Positions 42,522 through 51,340 of a DNA stretch of 64,000 bases are shown piece by piece. The stretch is taken from the NCBI GenBank assembly GCA_003521625.1, contig DPHV01000022.1, positions 355-64,354 of the forward strand, read 5' to 3'. A program made the position numbers and the translations under genes. The notes beneath the pieces were generated by a model. It made no database searches. It was not told where the DNA came from and worked only from the letters and a program-made list of their open reading frames with translations. Origin of the DNA: Ruminococcus sp. (GTDB taxonomy: Bacteria; Bacillota; Clostridia; Oscillospirales; Acutalibacteraceae). Numbering within the stretch: the stretch's first letter is position 1; every line of letters begins with the position of its first letter.

Positions 42522-44045
42522 ATGGAAAAAAGAGGTATGTGGAACTCCCGTTTTACCTTTATTCTTGCCGCAGTCGGCTCTGCGGTAGGTCTTGGCAATG
42601 CGTGGAGATTTCCCGGACTGGCAGCTAAACACGGCGGCGGAACATTTCTGCTTGTTTATCTGCTTGCAATGGTTGTTATGGGTATTCCTCTGCTTATGAT
42701 GGAGATTTCAATTGCCCGTAAGTTCCGCAAGGGCGCAATCGAGTCAATGCGAGGAATCAAAAAACGCTTTGAGCCTATCGGATGGGCGGCAACTTCAAAC
42801 GCATTCGTAATCGTTTGCTACTATTCGGTAGTATTTGCATGGGTTATACTTATGTTTGTAAACTCATGGCAGTTTGCCGATATGACGGGCAACTCCGAGG
42901 CGGCGTCTGGACTGTTCTTCAATCTTACGCAGACAACGGGACTTATTGAGGGAAGCTCAATCCCCGGCGAGGTGCTTGTGTGCCTGCTTGTTGCGTGGGG
43001 ACTTATCTTTTTCTGCATCAGAAACGGCGCAAGCTCGGTAAGCAAGGTCGTTAAATTTACCGTATTTGCCCCCGTTTTACTCTTACTTATTATGGCTGTC
43101 AAGGGTATGACTATGGACGGCGCAATGGAAGGACTAAAGATGTTCTTCATTCCCGACGTTTCGGCATTCTCCGACGCAACTCTCTGGGTTGACGCTATCG
43201 GTCAGGTATTCTACAGCCTTTCAATTATGATGGCTATTATGTTTGCCTACGGTTCATACCTGCCCGATGATGCAAACGTGGCTGTTGACTGCACAATTAT
43301 AGCATTCTCCGATATGGCTGTAAGCGTACTTTCGGGTATCGTAATGTTCACTACAATGGGCGGTACAGGTATGCTTGACAAGATTACTGCAAGCGGTATT
43401 TCCACTGCATTTATCGTTTATCCGCAGGCTATCGTAAACCTTACCGGTATCGGCTGGGTGAACGCAATCTTCGGAGCGATATTCTACCTTATGCTCATCA
43501 CGCTTGCAATTGACTCGGCATTCTCAATAGTTGAGGGTATTTCGGCTTCTGTTGCAGATAAATTCCACCTCAACCCAAAGACGGTTACAATCGCAGTCTG
43601 CGGTATCTGCGGTGTCATTTCAATTCTCTTTGTTACACAGGCAGGTCTTGCATGGCTTGACATCGTTGACGCATGGACAAATCAGATTAACCTTATTGTT
43701 ATCGGTATTCTTGAGTGTGTTGCAATCGGCTGGTGCTTCAATCTGCGCAGGGTGCTTGATGAAGTCAACCGCAACACCAATAAGTTCAAGGTGCCCTATT
43801 GGTGGTTTGCAGCGTCAATCAAGGTAGTTGCACCTGTTCTGCTTGCCGCACTCTTTATCTGGAATATGGTTACGCTGTTTGTGTTCCAGGGCGGAACATA
43901 CAATCCCGATTATCCCATCTGGGCACAGGTTGCCGCAGGCTGGGTAGTTTCGGGACTGGTATTCATCAGCGGATTTATAGCAAAGATTGTTATTAAGAAG
44001 ATGAAGAAAAAAGGCTACGTCGAGGACGAAGTAAGCTTTGACTAA
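42522..44045 (+). CDS. Sodium-dependent transporter, neurotransmitter:sodium symporter (NSS) family
   Basis: 507 aa with 11-12 helices. The N-terminus WNSRFTFILAAVGSAVGLGN and AWRFPGLAAKHGGGTFLLVY holds the unwound helix-1 region that binds substrate and sodium in LeuT-like proteins. Helix 6 region is FYSLSIMMAIMFAYGSYLP. Role: sodium-driven uptake of an amino acid or related amine; the substrate is not predictable. It ends at a terminator and is monocistronic. The sodium dependence may tie it to ion gradients made by the nearby Rnf complex. Confidence 0.92.
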   Translation: MEKRGMWNSRFTFILAAVGSAVGLGNAWRFPGLAAKHGGGTFLLVYLLAMVVMGIPLLMMEISIARKFRKGAIESMRGIKKRFEPIGWAATSNAFVIVCYYSVVFAWVILMFVNSWQFADMTGNSEAASGLFFNLTQTTGLIEGSSIPGEVLVCLLVAWGLIFFCIRNGASSVSKVVKFTVFAPVLLLLIMAVKGMTMDGAMEGLKMFFIPDVSAFSDATLWVDAIGQVFYSLSIMMAIMFAYGSYLPDDANVAVDCTIIAFSDMAVSVLSGIVMFTTMGGTGMLDKITASGISTAFIVYPQAIVNLTGIGWVNAIFGAIFYLMLITLAIDSAFSIVEGISASVADKFHLNPKTVTIAVCGICGVISILFVTQAGLAWLDIVDAWTNQINLIVIGILECVAIGWCFNLRRVLDEVNRNTNKFKVPYWWFAASIKVVAPVLLAALFIWNMVTLFVFQGGTYNPDYPIWAQVAAGWVVSGLVFISGFIAKIVIKKMKKKGYVEDEVSFD

Positions 44046-44057
44046 ATTATAAAATTC

Positions 44058-44082
44058 GGGACATCGCATTAAGCGGTGTCCC
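44058..44082 (+). terminator. Terminator after the NSS transporter
   Basis: GGGACA-TCGC...GCGG-TGTCCC stem followed by TTTTTT. Confidence 0.85.
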
Positions 44083-44102
44083 TTTTTTGTTTTGAATGTG
44101 TT

Positions 44103-44183
44103 GTAGGGGACGGCTTCCCAGACGTCCCAATCACATAAATCACAACGCAATTTATGTGATTGGCGAACACAGTTCGCCGCTAC
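44103..44183. repeat. REPIN-like element 5 (81 bp, modules B and A)
   Basis: GTAG start, CTAC end, outer hairpins B and A. The central stem is AATCACATAAAT/ATTTATGTGATT, again a different but complementary sequence. It sits between two convergent operons. Confidence 0.9.
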
Positions 44184-44192
44184 AGTATAATA

Positions 44193-44240
44193 AAATCGGG
44201 AAATGAAGTTGCAATAAACTGCGATTTCATTTCCCGATTT
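44193..44240 (-). terminator. Terminator of the rnf operon
   Basis: AAATCGGGAAATGAA and TTCATTTCCCGATTT pair (15 bp) 20 nt after the rnfB stop. Confidence 0.8.
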
Positions 44241-44260
44241 TAATTGTTCATTGTACTTTG

Positions 44261-45094
44261 TTAATTGTCAATTGTTTTTGTTGCGTTTGTAAAATTCGAA
44301 ATTCTGATGCACCCTGTTGTACATTCTCTTGCGCAAACGCCGAAGTCCTCGCACTCGGGGCATTTTGAGTAATCTATTACGGCGAGGTTATCTTGAACCT
44401 TAATTGCACCGGTCGAGCAGACCTTTTCGCACTTTTTACAGCCGATACAGCCGTTTTTGCAAGCCTTGCGAGTGATGCCGCCCTTGTCCTTGTTACTGCA
44501 CGTCACGACAACTCTTTCAACGTCCGCCATAAGCGAAATGAGGTGGTTAGGGCAGGCTTTAACACAAAGACCACAGCCAACGCACCGCCTTGAATCAATA
44601 TGCGCAATGCCGTTGTTTATGCAGATAGCATCGTTCGGACATACCTTTGCACAGTCGCCCAGCCCCATACAGCCGTAGGGACATTCGCCCTTTGAACCGA
44701 AAATCAGCTTTGCAGCGGCACAGCTTTCTATTCCGTCATACTCTACCTTGTCTTGCGTGTAAGTGCAGTCGCCTGCACAGTGCACAACGGCAACCTGTTC
44801 AACAATGTCCTCAAACTCAACGCCGAGAATTTCGCTTAATTTCCTTGAAACCGAATCACCGCCCGGAACGCAGAGGTTGGTAGCCGTAACCTCGTTTTCG
44901 GCAAGTGCCTTTGCATAGCCGTCACAGCCTGCAAAGCCGCAGGCTCCGCAGTTTGCGCCCGGCAGGCACTCACGGATTTGGGGGATTTTTTCATTTTCTT
45001 TTACAGCCATAATTTTTGATGCGACTGCAAGCACCACAGCGCAGATTGCGCCGATAATCACAACGGGGATAACCGCAGTTAAAATCTCATTCAT
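44261..45094 (-). CDS. rnfB: Rnf complex subunit B (ferredoxin-type iron-sulfur protein)
   Basis: 277 aa. One N-terminal helix (about 5-26) precedes the 4Fe-4S domain CLPGANCGACGFAGCDGYAK, then two or three further ferredoxin clusters (SRRCVGCGLCVKACP near 165, CKNGCIGCKKCEKVC near 215, CPECEDFGVCAREC near 243). RnfB takes electrons from reduced ferredoxin and passes them into the membrane complex. It is the last gene of rnfCDGEAB, 12 bp after rnfA. The C-terminal cluster-rich extension is typical of clostridial RnfB. Confidence 0.95.
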   Translation of the reverse strand: MNEILTAVIPVVIIGAICAVVLAVASKIMAVKENEKIPQIRECLPGANCGACGFAGCDGYAKALAENEVTATNLCVPGGDSVSRKLSEILGVEFEDIVEQVAVVHCAGDCTYTQDKVEYDGIESCAAAKLIFGSKGECPYGCMGLGDCAKVCPNDAICINNGIAHIDSRRCVGCGLCVKACPNHLISLMADVERVVVTCSNKDKGGITRKACKNGCIGCKKCEKVCSTGAIKVQDNLAVIDYSKCPECEDFGVCARECTTGCIRISNFTNATKTIDN

Positions 45095-45106
45095 AGCGTA
45101 CCTCCG

Positions 45107-45697
45107 TTATGCAAACAGGTTTTCGACAACGCCCGAAAAGCCGAGGAAGGACAGCGAGGTTATCGAAGCCGCAACGAGCGTTATGGGCAGTCCCTGAAAC
45201 GCCTTTGGAATGTCGGCGCCCTCAAGCTTTGCGCGAACGCCCGAGAACATTACCATTGCAAGGAAGAATCCAAGTCCGCTTCCGAGCGAATTTACCATTG
45301 ATTCTGCAAATGTGTAGCCCTCGTCAATGTTGAGGATTGTAACGCCGAGTACGGCGCAGTTTGTCGTAATCAGCGGAAGATACACGCCCAGCGACTTGTG
45401 GAGCGAGGGAATGTACTTTTTAAGCACAATTTCAACAAGCTGAACGAGCGAGGCGATTACGAGGATAAAAACGATTGTCTGTAGATATCCGAGGTTGTTC
45501 GAGTCAAGCAGATATGTCTGTATCGGCCACGTGACAGCCGTTGCAATGAGCATTACGAAGATTACCGCAAGGCTCATTCCAGTTGCCTGATTCAGCTTTT
45601 TGGAAACGCCGAGGAACGGACATATTCCCAAAAAGCGTGACAGCACATAGTTGTTGATGAAAACGGCGGAGAGCATAATTATAATGAATTTTGTCAT
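45107..45697 (-). CDS. rnfA: Rnf complex subunit A (membrane)
   Basis: 196 aa with six helices. Start FINNYVLSRFLGICPFLGVS and the inverted related half TTNCAVLGVTILNIDEGYT hold the two conserved Cys-containing half-helices that bind the intramembrane 2Fe-2S cluster with RnfE. The start overlaps the rnfE stop by 4 bp. It couples ferredoxin oxidation to sodium or proton export; the ion cannot be told from this sequence alone. Confidence 0.95.
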   Translation of the reverse strand: MTKFIIIMLSAVFINNYVLSRFLGICPFLGVSKKLNQATGMSLAVIFVMLIATAVTWPIQTYLLDSNNLGYLQTIVFILVIASLVQLVEIVLKKYIPSLHKSLGVYLPLITTNCAVLGVTILNIDEGYTFAESMVNSLGSGLGFFLAMVMFSGVRAKLEGADIPKAFQGLPITLVAASITSLSFLGFSGVVENLFA

Positions 45698-46371
45698 TTT
45701 GCTTCCTCCTTTTCACCGCAGGCGGCTTTGTTGCAAACCTCTGCTGACGGACAGCCTGCACAGCCAAAGCTCTTTTTGGCGTTCTTGCCGCCCGAGATTT
45801 TATTTACAATTGCAATTAAAATACCGAATACAAGGAATCCGCCCGGAGCCATTGTCATAATTGAGATGTTGTGGTCGAAGAAAATCGGAATTGCAATTCC
45901 GAGCCATGTTCCGCTGCCAAGCACCTCACGGATTGTAGCCATTAAAAGCAGTGCAAGCGTAAAGCCTGCGCCCATTCCGATTGCGTCAATTGCCGAGTCG
46001 ATAACCTTGTTTTTGTTTGCGAACATTTCGGCTCTGCCGAGGATTATGCAGTTTACTACAATCAGCGGCAGGTAAATTCCGAGTGCCTCGTCAAGCGCAG
46101 GAGCAAAGGCTTTTACGAGCATCTGCACCATTGTTACAAAGCCTGCGATAAGCACGATGTAGCAGGGAATACGCACCTTGTCGGGGATTACGTTTCGCAG
46201 TGCGGAGATTACGATGTTTGAGCAGAGCAGAACAACCGTAGCCGCCGCACCCATTCCGAGCGCACTCATTACGTTTGTCGTAACTGCAAGCGTTGGGCAG
46301 GTTCCGAGCACAAGCACAAGAACAGGGTTTTCCTTGATGATACCCTTCAGAAGATTCTGTCTTTTGTTCAT
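45694..46371 (-). CDS. rnfE: Rnf complex subunit E (membrane)
   Basis: 225 aa with six helices. NPVLVLVLGTCPTLAVTTNV near residue 15 and LPLIVVNCIILGRAEMFANK near 102 carry the conserved cysteines of the RnfA/RnfE fold. The C-terminus has an unusual Cys cluster (SFGCAGCPSAEVCNKAACGE) beyond the last helix, a possible extra metal site not present in short RnfE versions. It overlaps rnfG and rnfA by 4 bp on each side. Confidence 0.94.
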   Translation of the reverse strand: MNKRQNLLKGIIKENPVLVLVLGTCPTLAVTTNVMSALGMGAAATVVLLCSNIVISALRNVIPDKVRIPCYIVLIAGFVTMVQMLVKAFAPALDEALGIYLPLIVVNCIILGRAEMFANKNKVIDSAIDAIGMGAGFTLALLLMATIREVLGSGTWLGIAIPIFFDHNISIMTMAPGGFLVFGILIAIVNKISGGKNAKKSFGCAGCPSAEVCNKAACGEKEEAK

Positions 46372-46904
46372 TTTCCTGCCTCCTTTACCATATCAAACGC
46401 CTTGAAAGCGTCCTCAATTGCGTTTTTGTATGCGGTTGAAGAAATTGTCGCACCTGTTATTGCGTCAACCTCGCTTAAGGTGTCGGCATTTTTGCCGCAG
46501 TACTGATTTCTGTAGGGGTCCTCGGCTGTCTTTGAGCCAAGACCGCTTGTTTCTGCGTGTGAAAGCGTTTTGCACTGTTCAATAGTGCCGTCGGCTTTCA
46601 TTCCGCAAATCAGCTTCATATCGCCGCCGTAGCCCTTTGTCGTCAGCATAAAGACGTAACCTGAGCCGTTTTGTGCACTGTAAACCTCGGTTACTCTTTC
46701 GGGGAGGTTTTCAATTTCGAGAGGATTAAAACCGTCTGCTTCGGCAAGCACCTCCGACATAGCCTGCTCGGTTTTCTCCTGCTCCGCTTTTGCGATAATC
46801 GGAGAGGTCACCGAGTTGATGTAGGCAAGCAGAGCTGTTACTATAAGGCAGATGCAGACGAGCACGAGAACAGGTTTTATTATTTCGTTAAAACTCTTTT
46901 TCAT
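46368..46904 (-). CDS. rnfG: Rnf complex subunit G (covalent FMN protein)
   Basis: 178 aa. A helix at about 11-30 anchors an extracytoplasmic FMN-binding domain. The flavinylation motif TGATISST (150-157) is present, with Thr153 the expected FMN-linked residue. GLGSKTAEDPY near 121 is also conserved. FMN attachment needs the ApbE enzyme encoded upstream at 50.2-51.2 kb. Four-base overlaps join it to rnfD and rnfE. Confidence 0.95.
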   Translation of the reverse strand: MKKSFNEIIKPVLVLVCICLIVTALLAYINSVTSPIIAKAEQEKTEQAMSEVLAEADGFNPLEIENLPERVTEVYSAQNGSGYVFMLTTKGYGGDMKLICGMKADGTIEQCKTLSHAETSGLGSKTAEDPYRNQYCGKNADTLSEVDAITGATISSTAYKNAIEDAFKAFDMVKEAGK

Positions 46905-47821
46905 TTTTTGCTACCTCCCACAAGAGGCTTTGAGCGTGTAAGCCTTGAAATGTAGGGCGTAAATATGTTCATAAGCAGAATTGAGTACGAAACGCCCTCG
47001 GGAGATGCGCCCCAGAAACGGATAAGTATTGTGATAAGACCGCATCCAACGCCGAAGATTATCTTGCCCCACTTTGTGCAGGGAGTGGTTGCGTAGTCGG
47101 TAGCCATAAAGAATGCACCGATGATAAGACCGCCCGACATAAGCTGATAGAGCGGTGCTTTGTCGAAAATCAGCGACATTACAAGCACAGTGCCGATAAA
47201 CGCAACGGGGGTGTGCCACGTGATTACCTTTCTTGCAATCAGGTAAATTCCGCCTGCAAGCAGAGCGATTGTGCAGGTTTCGCCCAGACAGCCGCCACGC
47301 ACGCCGAAGAGCATATCGAGGTATGAGGGAAGTGAGTCAAGCTCGCCCTTGAACATAAGCGCAAGCGGAGTTGCGCTTGACGATGCGTCGGGGAAAGTCC
47401 ACGTTGTCATAGCGCCCGAAAACGCAGTCATCATCACGATTCTTGCGGTGATTGCAGGGTTTGCGAAGTTCTGACCGATTCCGCCGAAAAGCTGTTTTAC
47501 AACAACGATTGCAAACATACTTCCGAAAGCCGCCTGCCACAGCGGAATTGAAACAGGCAGATTGTAGGCGAGCAGAACGCCCGTTACAACAGCAGAGAGG
47601 TCAAAAATTGTGTTTTCCTTTTTGCAGATTTTTTCAAAAATCCATTCAGACAAAATGCACATCGCCACGCAAACACCGATAACGAGCATTGAACGCCACC
47701 CGAAGATTATAACCGAGGCAACGCCTGCGGGGAGCAGAGCGATAAGTACGTCAAGCATAATTTTCTGCGTAGTCCTCGGTGAATTTATGTGCGGTGAAAC
47801 GGAGGAAATCAGCTTATTCAT
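46901..47821 (-). CDS. rnfD: Rnf complex subunit D (membrane flavoprotein)
   Basis: 306 aa from the ATG at 47821, overlapping the rnfC stop by 4 bp; a longer frame to 47953 is only rnfC in another frame. About nine or ten helices. FGGIGQNFANPAITARIVMM near 112 and the flavinylation site SSSATPLALM with Thr151 are present. RnfD carries covalent FMN and forms the ion-conducting core with RnfA and RnfE. Confidence 0.95.
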   Translation of the reverse strand: MNKLISSVSPHINSPRTTQKIMLDVLIALLPAGVASVIIFGWRSMLVIGVCVAMCILSEWIFEKICKKENTIFDLSAVVTGVLLAYNLPVSIPLWQAAFGSMFAIVVVKQLFGGIGQNFANPAITARIVMMTAFSGAMTTWTFPDASSSATPLALMFKGELDSLPSYLDMLFGVRGGCLGETCTIALLAGGIYLIARKVITWHTPVAFIGTVLVMSLIFDKAPLYQLMSGGLIIGAFFMATDYATTPCTKWGKIIFGVGCGLITILIRFWGASPEGVSYSILLMNIFTPYISRLTRSKPLVGGSKK

Positions 47822-49131
47822 TTTTTGTCCTCCTTCTGTTCTCTTAAGTATTTGTTGAGCTTTGTCTTTGCAAGCTTGTTGGTCTGAACAATGTGCCTTT
47901 TTGCAGGGCAGACGTATGCACAGCATCCGCATTCCATACACAAGTCGGCGCACAGCTTTTTCAGCTCGTCACATTGGTCGAGCTTGTAAGCCTTTGCAAT
48001 TGCACGAGGGTCAAGCCTTAACGGACAGTGGTTTACGCACTCTCCGCAGTTTATGCAGGCGGTTGTCTTGGGAGGACGAGCCTCCTTTTCGTCAAGAGCA
48101 ATTGCGGCGTTCGTCATTTTAAGTACGGGAACGTCGAGCGAAGAAACAGCAATTCCCATCATCGGACCGCCGTAGAGCACCTTTTTAGGCTCGCTCTTAA
48201 ATCCGCCGCAGAACTCAAACAGCTTTTCAAGTGGAGTTCCGATTGGTGCGATTACGTTTTTCGGCTCTTTTACGGCTGAGCCGTCAACGGTAATGCACTT
48301 TTCAACAAGCGGCATACCTGTTTCAATGTATTCGGCAATCGTTGCAAGCGTGGTGCAGTTGATTACGATTGCGCCCACGTCAAGCGGAAGTCCGCCCTTT
48401 GGAATCATTCTGCCTGTTGTGTTGTAGACAAGCACCTTTTCACCGCCCTGCGGATAAATTGAGGGAAGCACCTTTACTTCAACATTTTCTTTTGAATTTG
48501 CAAGCTCGGTCATCTTTTCAATGCAGGGCTTTTTGTTGTTTTCTATACCTATTATAATGCGTTTTTTGCCGAGGTACTTGTGGAGCAAATCAATGCCTTT
48601 TGAAATGTAGTCAGCCTTGTCGAGCATTGTGCGTGTGTCCGAGGTTATGTAAGGCTCGCACTCTGCCGAGTTGATAACGATTGTTTCGACAGCCGACAAA
48701 TCCTTTACGCCGAGCTTTACAAAGGTCGGAAAGCCTGCACCGCCGAGTCCGACAATTCCGCTTTCCTTTACTGCGTTAATAAAGCTCTGGAAGTCCGTAA
48801 CAACGGGCGGCTTTACGCTTTCGCAGATTTCCTGTTCGCCGTCGGTTTCGATTACAACGGCTTTTGTTTTCATTCCGCCCGACATTGTGATTTCGCCAAG
48901 CTTTTTCACCTTGCCCGACACGCTTGAATGTACCGGTGCGCTGATGAATCCGTCGGACGAGCCGATAAGCTGACCGACTTTTACAAGCTCCCCGACCTTA
49001 ACCGTCGGTACGGCAGGCTTGCCGATATGCATTGACATCGGAATTACTACCGTTTCGGGCAGAGGGAGCTTTTGGGGTACGCTTTCCGCAGTGTGCTTTC
49101 GGTGCGGAACTCTGATACCGCTTAGTTTCAT
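47818..49131 (-). CDS. rnfC: Rnf complex subunit C (NADH-binding, iron-sulfur)
   Basis: 437 aa from the ATG at 49131 after GGAGGATAGG; the frame begins slightly earlier at a TTG inside the ribosome site. VGLGGAGFPTFVKLG near 135 is the NuoF-like nucleotide/FMN fold, and ACINCGECVNHCP near 357 and LCMECGCCAYVCPAKR near 395 are two 4Fe-4S motifs. RnfC is the cytosolic subunit that reduces NAD+. It is the first gene of rnfCDGEAB, which may be co-transcribed with apbE-nusG-II-hepI across a 161-bp repeat-bearing gap. Confidence 0.95.
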   Translation of the reverse strand: MKLSGIRVPHRKHTAESVPQKLPLPETVVIPMSMHIGKPAVPTVKVGELVKVGQLIGSSDGFISAPVHSSVSGKVKKLGEITMSGGMKTKAVVIETDGEQEICESVKPPVVTDFQSFINAVKESGIVGLGGAGFPTFVKLGVKDLSAVETIVINSAECEPYITSDTRTMLDKADYISKGIDLLHKYLGKKRIIIGIENNKKPCIEKMTELANSKENVEVKVLPSIYPQGGEKVLVYNTTGRMIPKGGLPLDVGAIVINCTTLATIAEYIETGMPLVEKCITVDGSAVKEPKNVIAPIGTPLEKLFEFCGGFKSEPKKVLYGGPMMGIAVSSLDVPVLKMTNAAIALDEKEARPPKTTACINCGECVNHCPLRLDPRAIAKAYKLDQCDELKKLCADLCMECGCCAYVCPAKRHIVQTNKLAKTKLNKYLREQKEDKK

Positions 49132-49159
49132 ATCCCTATCCTCCAAGTAATTAATTATA

Positions 49160-49230
49160 ATGCGGAATTCGGAATGCGGAATGCGGAATTAACGGTCGCT
49201 CCGCTCCGAATTTGTAATAGTACGTGTTGT
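49160..49230. repeat. D-type repeat with GGTCGCTCCGCTCCGAATTT and GTGTTGTT tail
   Basis: AATGCGGAATTCGGAATGCG words followed by the same tail as at 42033. It lies between the apbE operon and rnfC. Confidence 0.75.
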
Positions 49231-49257
49231 TTGGAAATATTTCCTTTACTATCGTAC

Positions 49258-49280
49258 GGACACGGCGTGAGTGTCCCTAC
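49258..49280. repeat. Single REP hairpin, degenerate module C
   Basis: GGACACGGCGTGAGTGTCC plus CTAC; the stem has one change compared with other C modules. Confidence 0.7.
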
Positions 49281-49292
49281 GTCAGTGTTCTT

Positions 49293-49796
49293 CTAATTCT
49301 TATATTGTATTTTTGCTATTCTCATAAGCACAAGCTGTGCGCACAATCCTGTGAACGCTCCTGCGATGATTCCCGACATAATAAGTACTGGCAGGTAGTA
49401 CGCAATTGCCAACGTCTGCGTCATAAAAACAGCCGCCGCAAGCTGACCTATGTTGTGCATTACGGCGCATAAAACGCTTAATACCCACAGCTGTTTAAGC
49501 GGAAAAAGGCGTTTCAGCAGTATCATCAGCAAGAAAGAAAGCAAACCGCCCGAAATGCTGTAGATGAACGACACAAGCTGCCCGGTGAATATGCTTCCGA
49601 GTACAATTCTTAATGACATCACAGCCGCCGCATAGCGTGTGCCGAGTGCATATAGTGCAAAGAGCGTAAAAATATTAGCAAGACCGAGCTTTACGCCGTA
49701 AATCGGAGTAAGCGGAGGGATTGCGCCCTCAATCACAAACGCAACAAGTGCAAAAGCAGTGAGAATTGCAGTTAAAATCAATTTCTTTGTTTTCAT
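49293..49796 (-). CDS. Gx transporter family protein (heptaprenyl diphosphate synthase component I-like)
   Basis: 167 aa with five or six helices. EGAIPPLTPIYGVKLGLANI near residue 23 is the family signature (Hpre_diP_synt_I, ECF S-component-like fold). Such genes accompany ApbE and NusG-II genes in flavinylation-linked redox loci; the substrate is unproven and could be a flavin or isoprenoid precursor. It overlaps the NusG-II gene by 4 bp. Confidence 0.87.
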   Translation of the reverse strand: MKTKKLILTAILTAFALVAFVIEGAIPPLTPIYGVKLGLANIFTLFALYALGTRYAAAVMSLRIVLGSIFTGQLVSFIYSISGGLLSFLLMILLKRLFPLKQLWVLSVLCAVMHNIGQLAAAVFMTQTLAIAYYLPVLIMSGIIAGAFTGLCAQLVLMRIAKIQYKN

Positions 49797-50173
49797 CCCA
49801 CTGCTCCTGTTTTTGCGTCTGCTTCGTCTGTACTGCCTTCAAATTTTATAACAACCTTGTTCGGCAGGCACACAATCGGAGATGAACTGCTTTTCAGCTC
49901 GCCGTGCTCAACGCAAATCTTGTCGGGACAATCGGCTGATTTCATTTCAATGCGACTGTTTGAAACAAGGATTACGTTGTCGCCGAAGTCGCCCGAAAGC
50001 GTGATTTCACGCTCGCCTGTTACGCTGTTCAAGTCGATTTTTTCAACAAGACTGCCATCCTTGTAAATTCCGACAATCTTTGACGGTGAAGAAGCATTTG
50101 AAATAAAAAGCCACACGCCGAGGCAAAGCAGAGCAACAAATGAAAATACAACTATCCATATACGGTTTGTCAT
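49793..50173 (-). CDS. NusG domain II-containing protein
   Basis: 126 aa. One N-terminal helix (about 5-24) and an extracytoplasmic domain with SADCPDKICVEHGELKSSSS and PIVCLPNKVVIKFEG, the Cys-containing NusG_II signature. It is membrane-anchored and has no link to transcription despite the name. Members regularly sit with ApbE and Gx proteins. The two Cys suggest a redox or ligand role, not shown. It overlaps apbE by 4 bp. Confidence 0.88.
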   Translation of the reverse strand: MTNRIWIVVFSFVALLCLGVWLFISNASSPSKIVGIYKDGSLVEKIDLNSVTGEREITLSGDFGDNVILVSNSRIEMKSADCPDKICVEHGELKSSSSPIVCLPNKVVIKFEGSTDEADAKTGAVG

Positions 50174-51180
50174 ATTGAAATCACCTCAAAGCCTTGCTCT
50201 GACATAAAGCTGTCTTTCAGATTGTCGGTCACGTAAATTTCGCCTTTGTCGGTAATGAAAACCGCTCCGAAAAGACTGCTGTTTTCGCTGTAAAACTTTC
50301 CCGATTTTTCAAGTCCCATAACAAACAGAGCAGTTGAAAGTGCGTCTGCAAGGGCGTCGTCATCAGACACAATGGTGACGGATTTCAAGCCGCTGTCAGC
50401 GGGATAACCTGTTTTAGTATCTATTATATGATGGTAGGTTTGTCCGTTTTCTTCAAAATAACGCTGGTAGCCGCCCGAGGTCACAACGGCTTTGTCGGAA
50501 ATTTTCAGCGTTCCGATGCTTTTTGAATTGTCGTCAGGGTCGGTTACCGCAACGCTCCAGCTTTCTCCGTCAGGCTTTGAGCCGACGGCTCGTACATTTC
50601 CTCCGAGCGACATAAGCGCAGAGGTAACACCGTTTTCTTTCAGAATTTCAGCCGCTTTGTGTGATGCGTAGCCTTTGGCAATTCCGCCGAGGTCAAGCGA
50701 AGTGTTATCATCAAGCGTTACTGTGCTGTCCTTAATTTTTATATGCTCCGCTCCGACTCCCTCAAGCGCAGTTTCAATCGCCTTTTGCGACGGAACCTTG
50801 TTTTCAAGTCCCGAATAAAATCCCCATTCACGTATAAGCGGCTCGCAACTTATGTCAAATGCGCCGTCAGTGAGCGTGTAAAGCTCCTTTGAGCGTGTGA
50901 TAAGAGTAAGCGTATCTTCTGAAACGGTCATTTTCTTTGACTGATTGAGCTTGAAAATTTCGCTGTTTTCTTTCTGCACCGAAAGCAATTTGTCAAGCCT
51001 GTTGATTTCATTCTGCGCCGCTTTTACAGCGCTTTCGCTTTTACTTCCGTAGGCGTTAATCGTCATAACAGTATCCATTGCGAAAAATTCACAGTCGTAT
51101 TTTGACTCAAGACTGCACCCCGAAGATAAAACAACGGCGGCAGTCATAATTAAAATGCAGGCTTTGCGCAGAAGTTTCAA
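50170..51180 (-). CDS. apbE: FAD:protein FMN transferase (ApbE), lipoprotein
   Basis: 336 aa. The lipoprotein signal ends LSSGC (Cys22). Core motifs are FFAMDTVMTINAYG, GAFDISCEPLIREWGFYSG, LDLGGIAKGYASHKA near 175, LGGNVRAVGSKPDGESW near 200 and HHIIDTKTGYPADSG near 250. The enzyme moves FMN from FAD to Ser/Thr of target proteins outside the membrane. Targets in this window are RnfG (Thr153) and RnfD (Thr151). First gene of the apbE-nusG-II-hepI(-rnf) series, with a good promoter. Confidence 0.95.
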   Translation of the reverse strand: MKLLRKACILIMTAAVVLSSGCSLESKYDCEFFAMDTVMTINAYGSKSESAVKAAQNEINRLDKLLSVQKENSEIFKLNQSKKMTVSEDTLTLITRSKELYTLTDGAFDISCEPLIREWGFYSGLENKVPSQKAIETALEGVGAEHIKIKDSTVTLDDNTSLDLGGIAKGYASHKAAEILKENGVTSALMSLGGNVRAVGSKPDGESWSVAVTDPDDNSKSIGTLKISDKAVVTSGGYQRYFEENGQTYHHIIDTKTGYPADSGLKSVTIVSDDDALADALSTALFVMGLEKSGKFYSENSSLFGAVFITDKGEIYVTDNLKDSFMSEQGFEVISI

Positions 51181-51215
51181 AGAATCATACCCTTATCAAA
51201 CAGTATATAAAATCT

Positions 51216-51244
51216 ATTATACAACAAAATTCAATAATAGCCAA
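51216..51244 (-). promoter_or_regulatory. Sigma-A-type promoter of apbE and probably the rnf series
   Basis: On the minus strand TTGGCT (51239-51244), a 17-bp spacer and TATAAT (51216-51221). Confidence 0.7.
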
Positions 51245-51340
51245 TATTTTTTTAGAAAAAACTGAAATTTTATAGACTATTCAGGCGGATTTTGCAGTGA
51301 AAGTGAAAACATAATAAATATAGCGACTTTAGGATTATAA

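Noticed and set aside
47822..47953. Long N-terminal extension of rnfD
   Set aside because: It is the end of rnfC read in another frame; the ATGA overlap at 47818-47821 gives the normal RnfD start.
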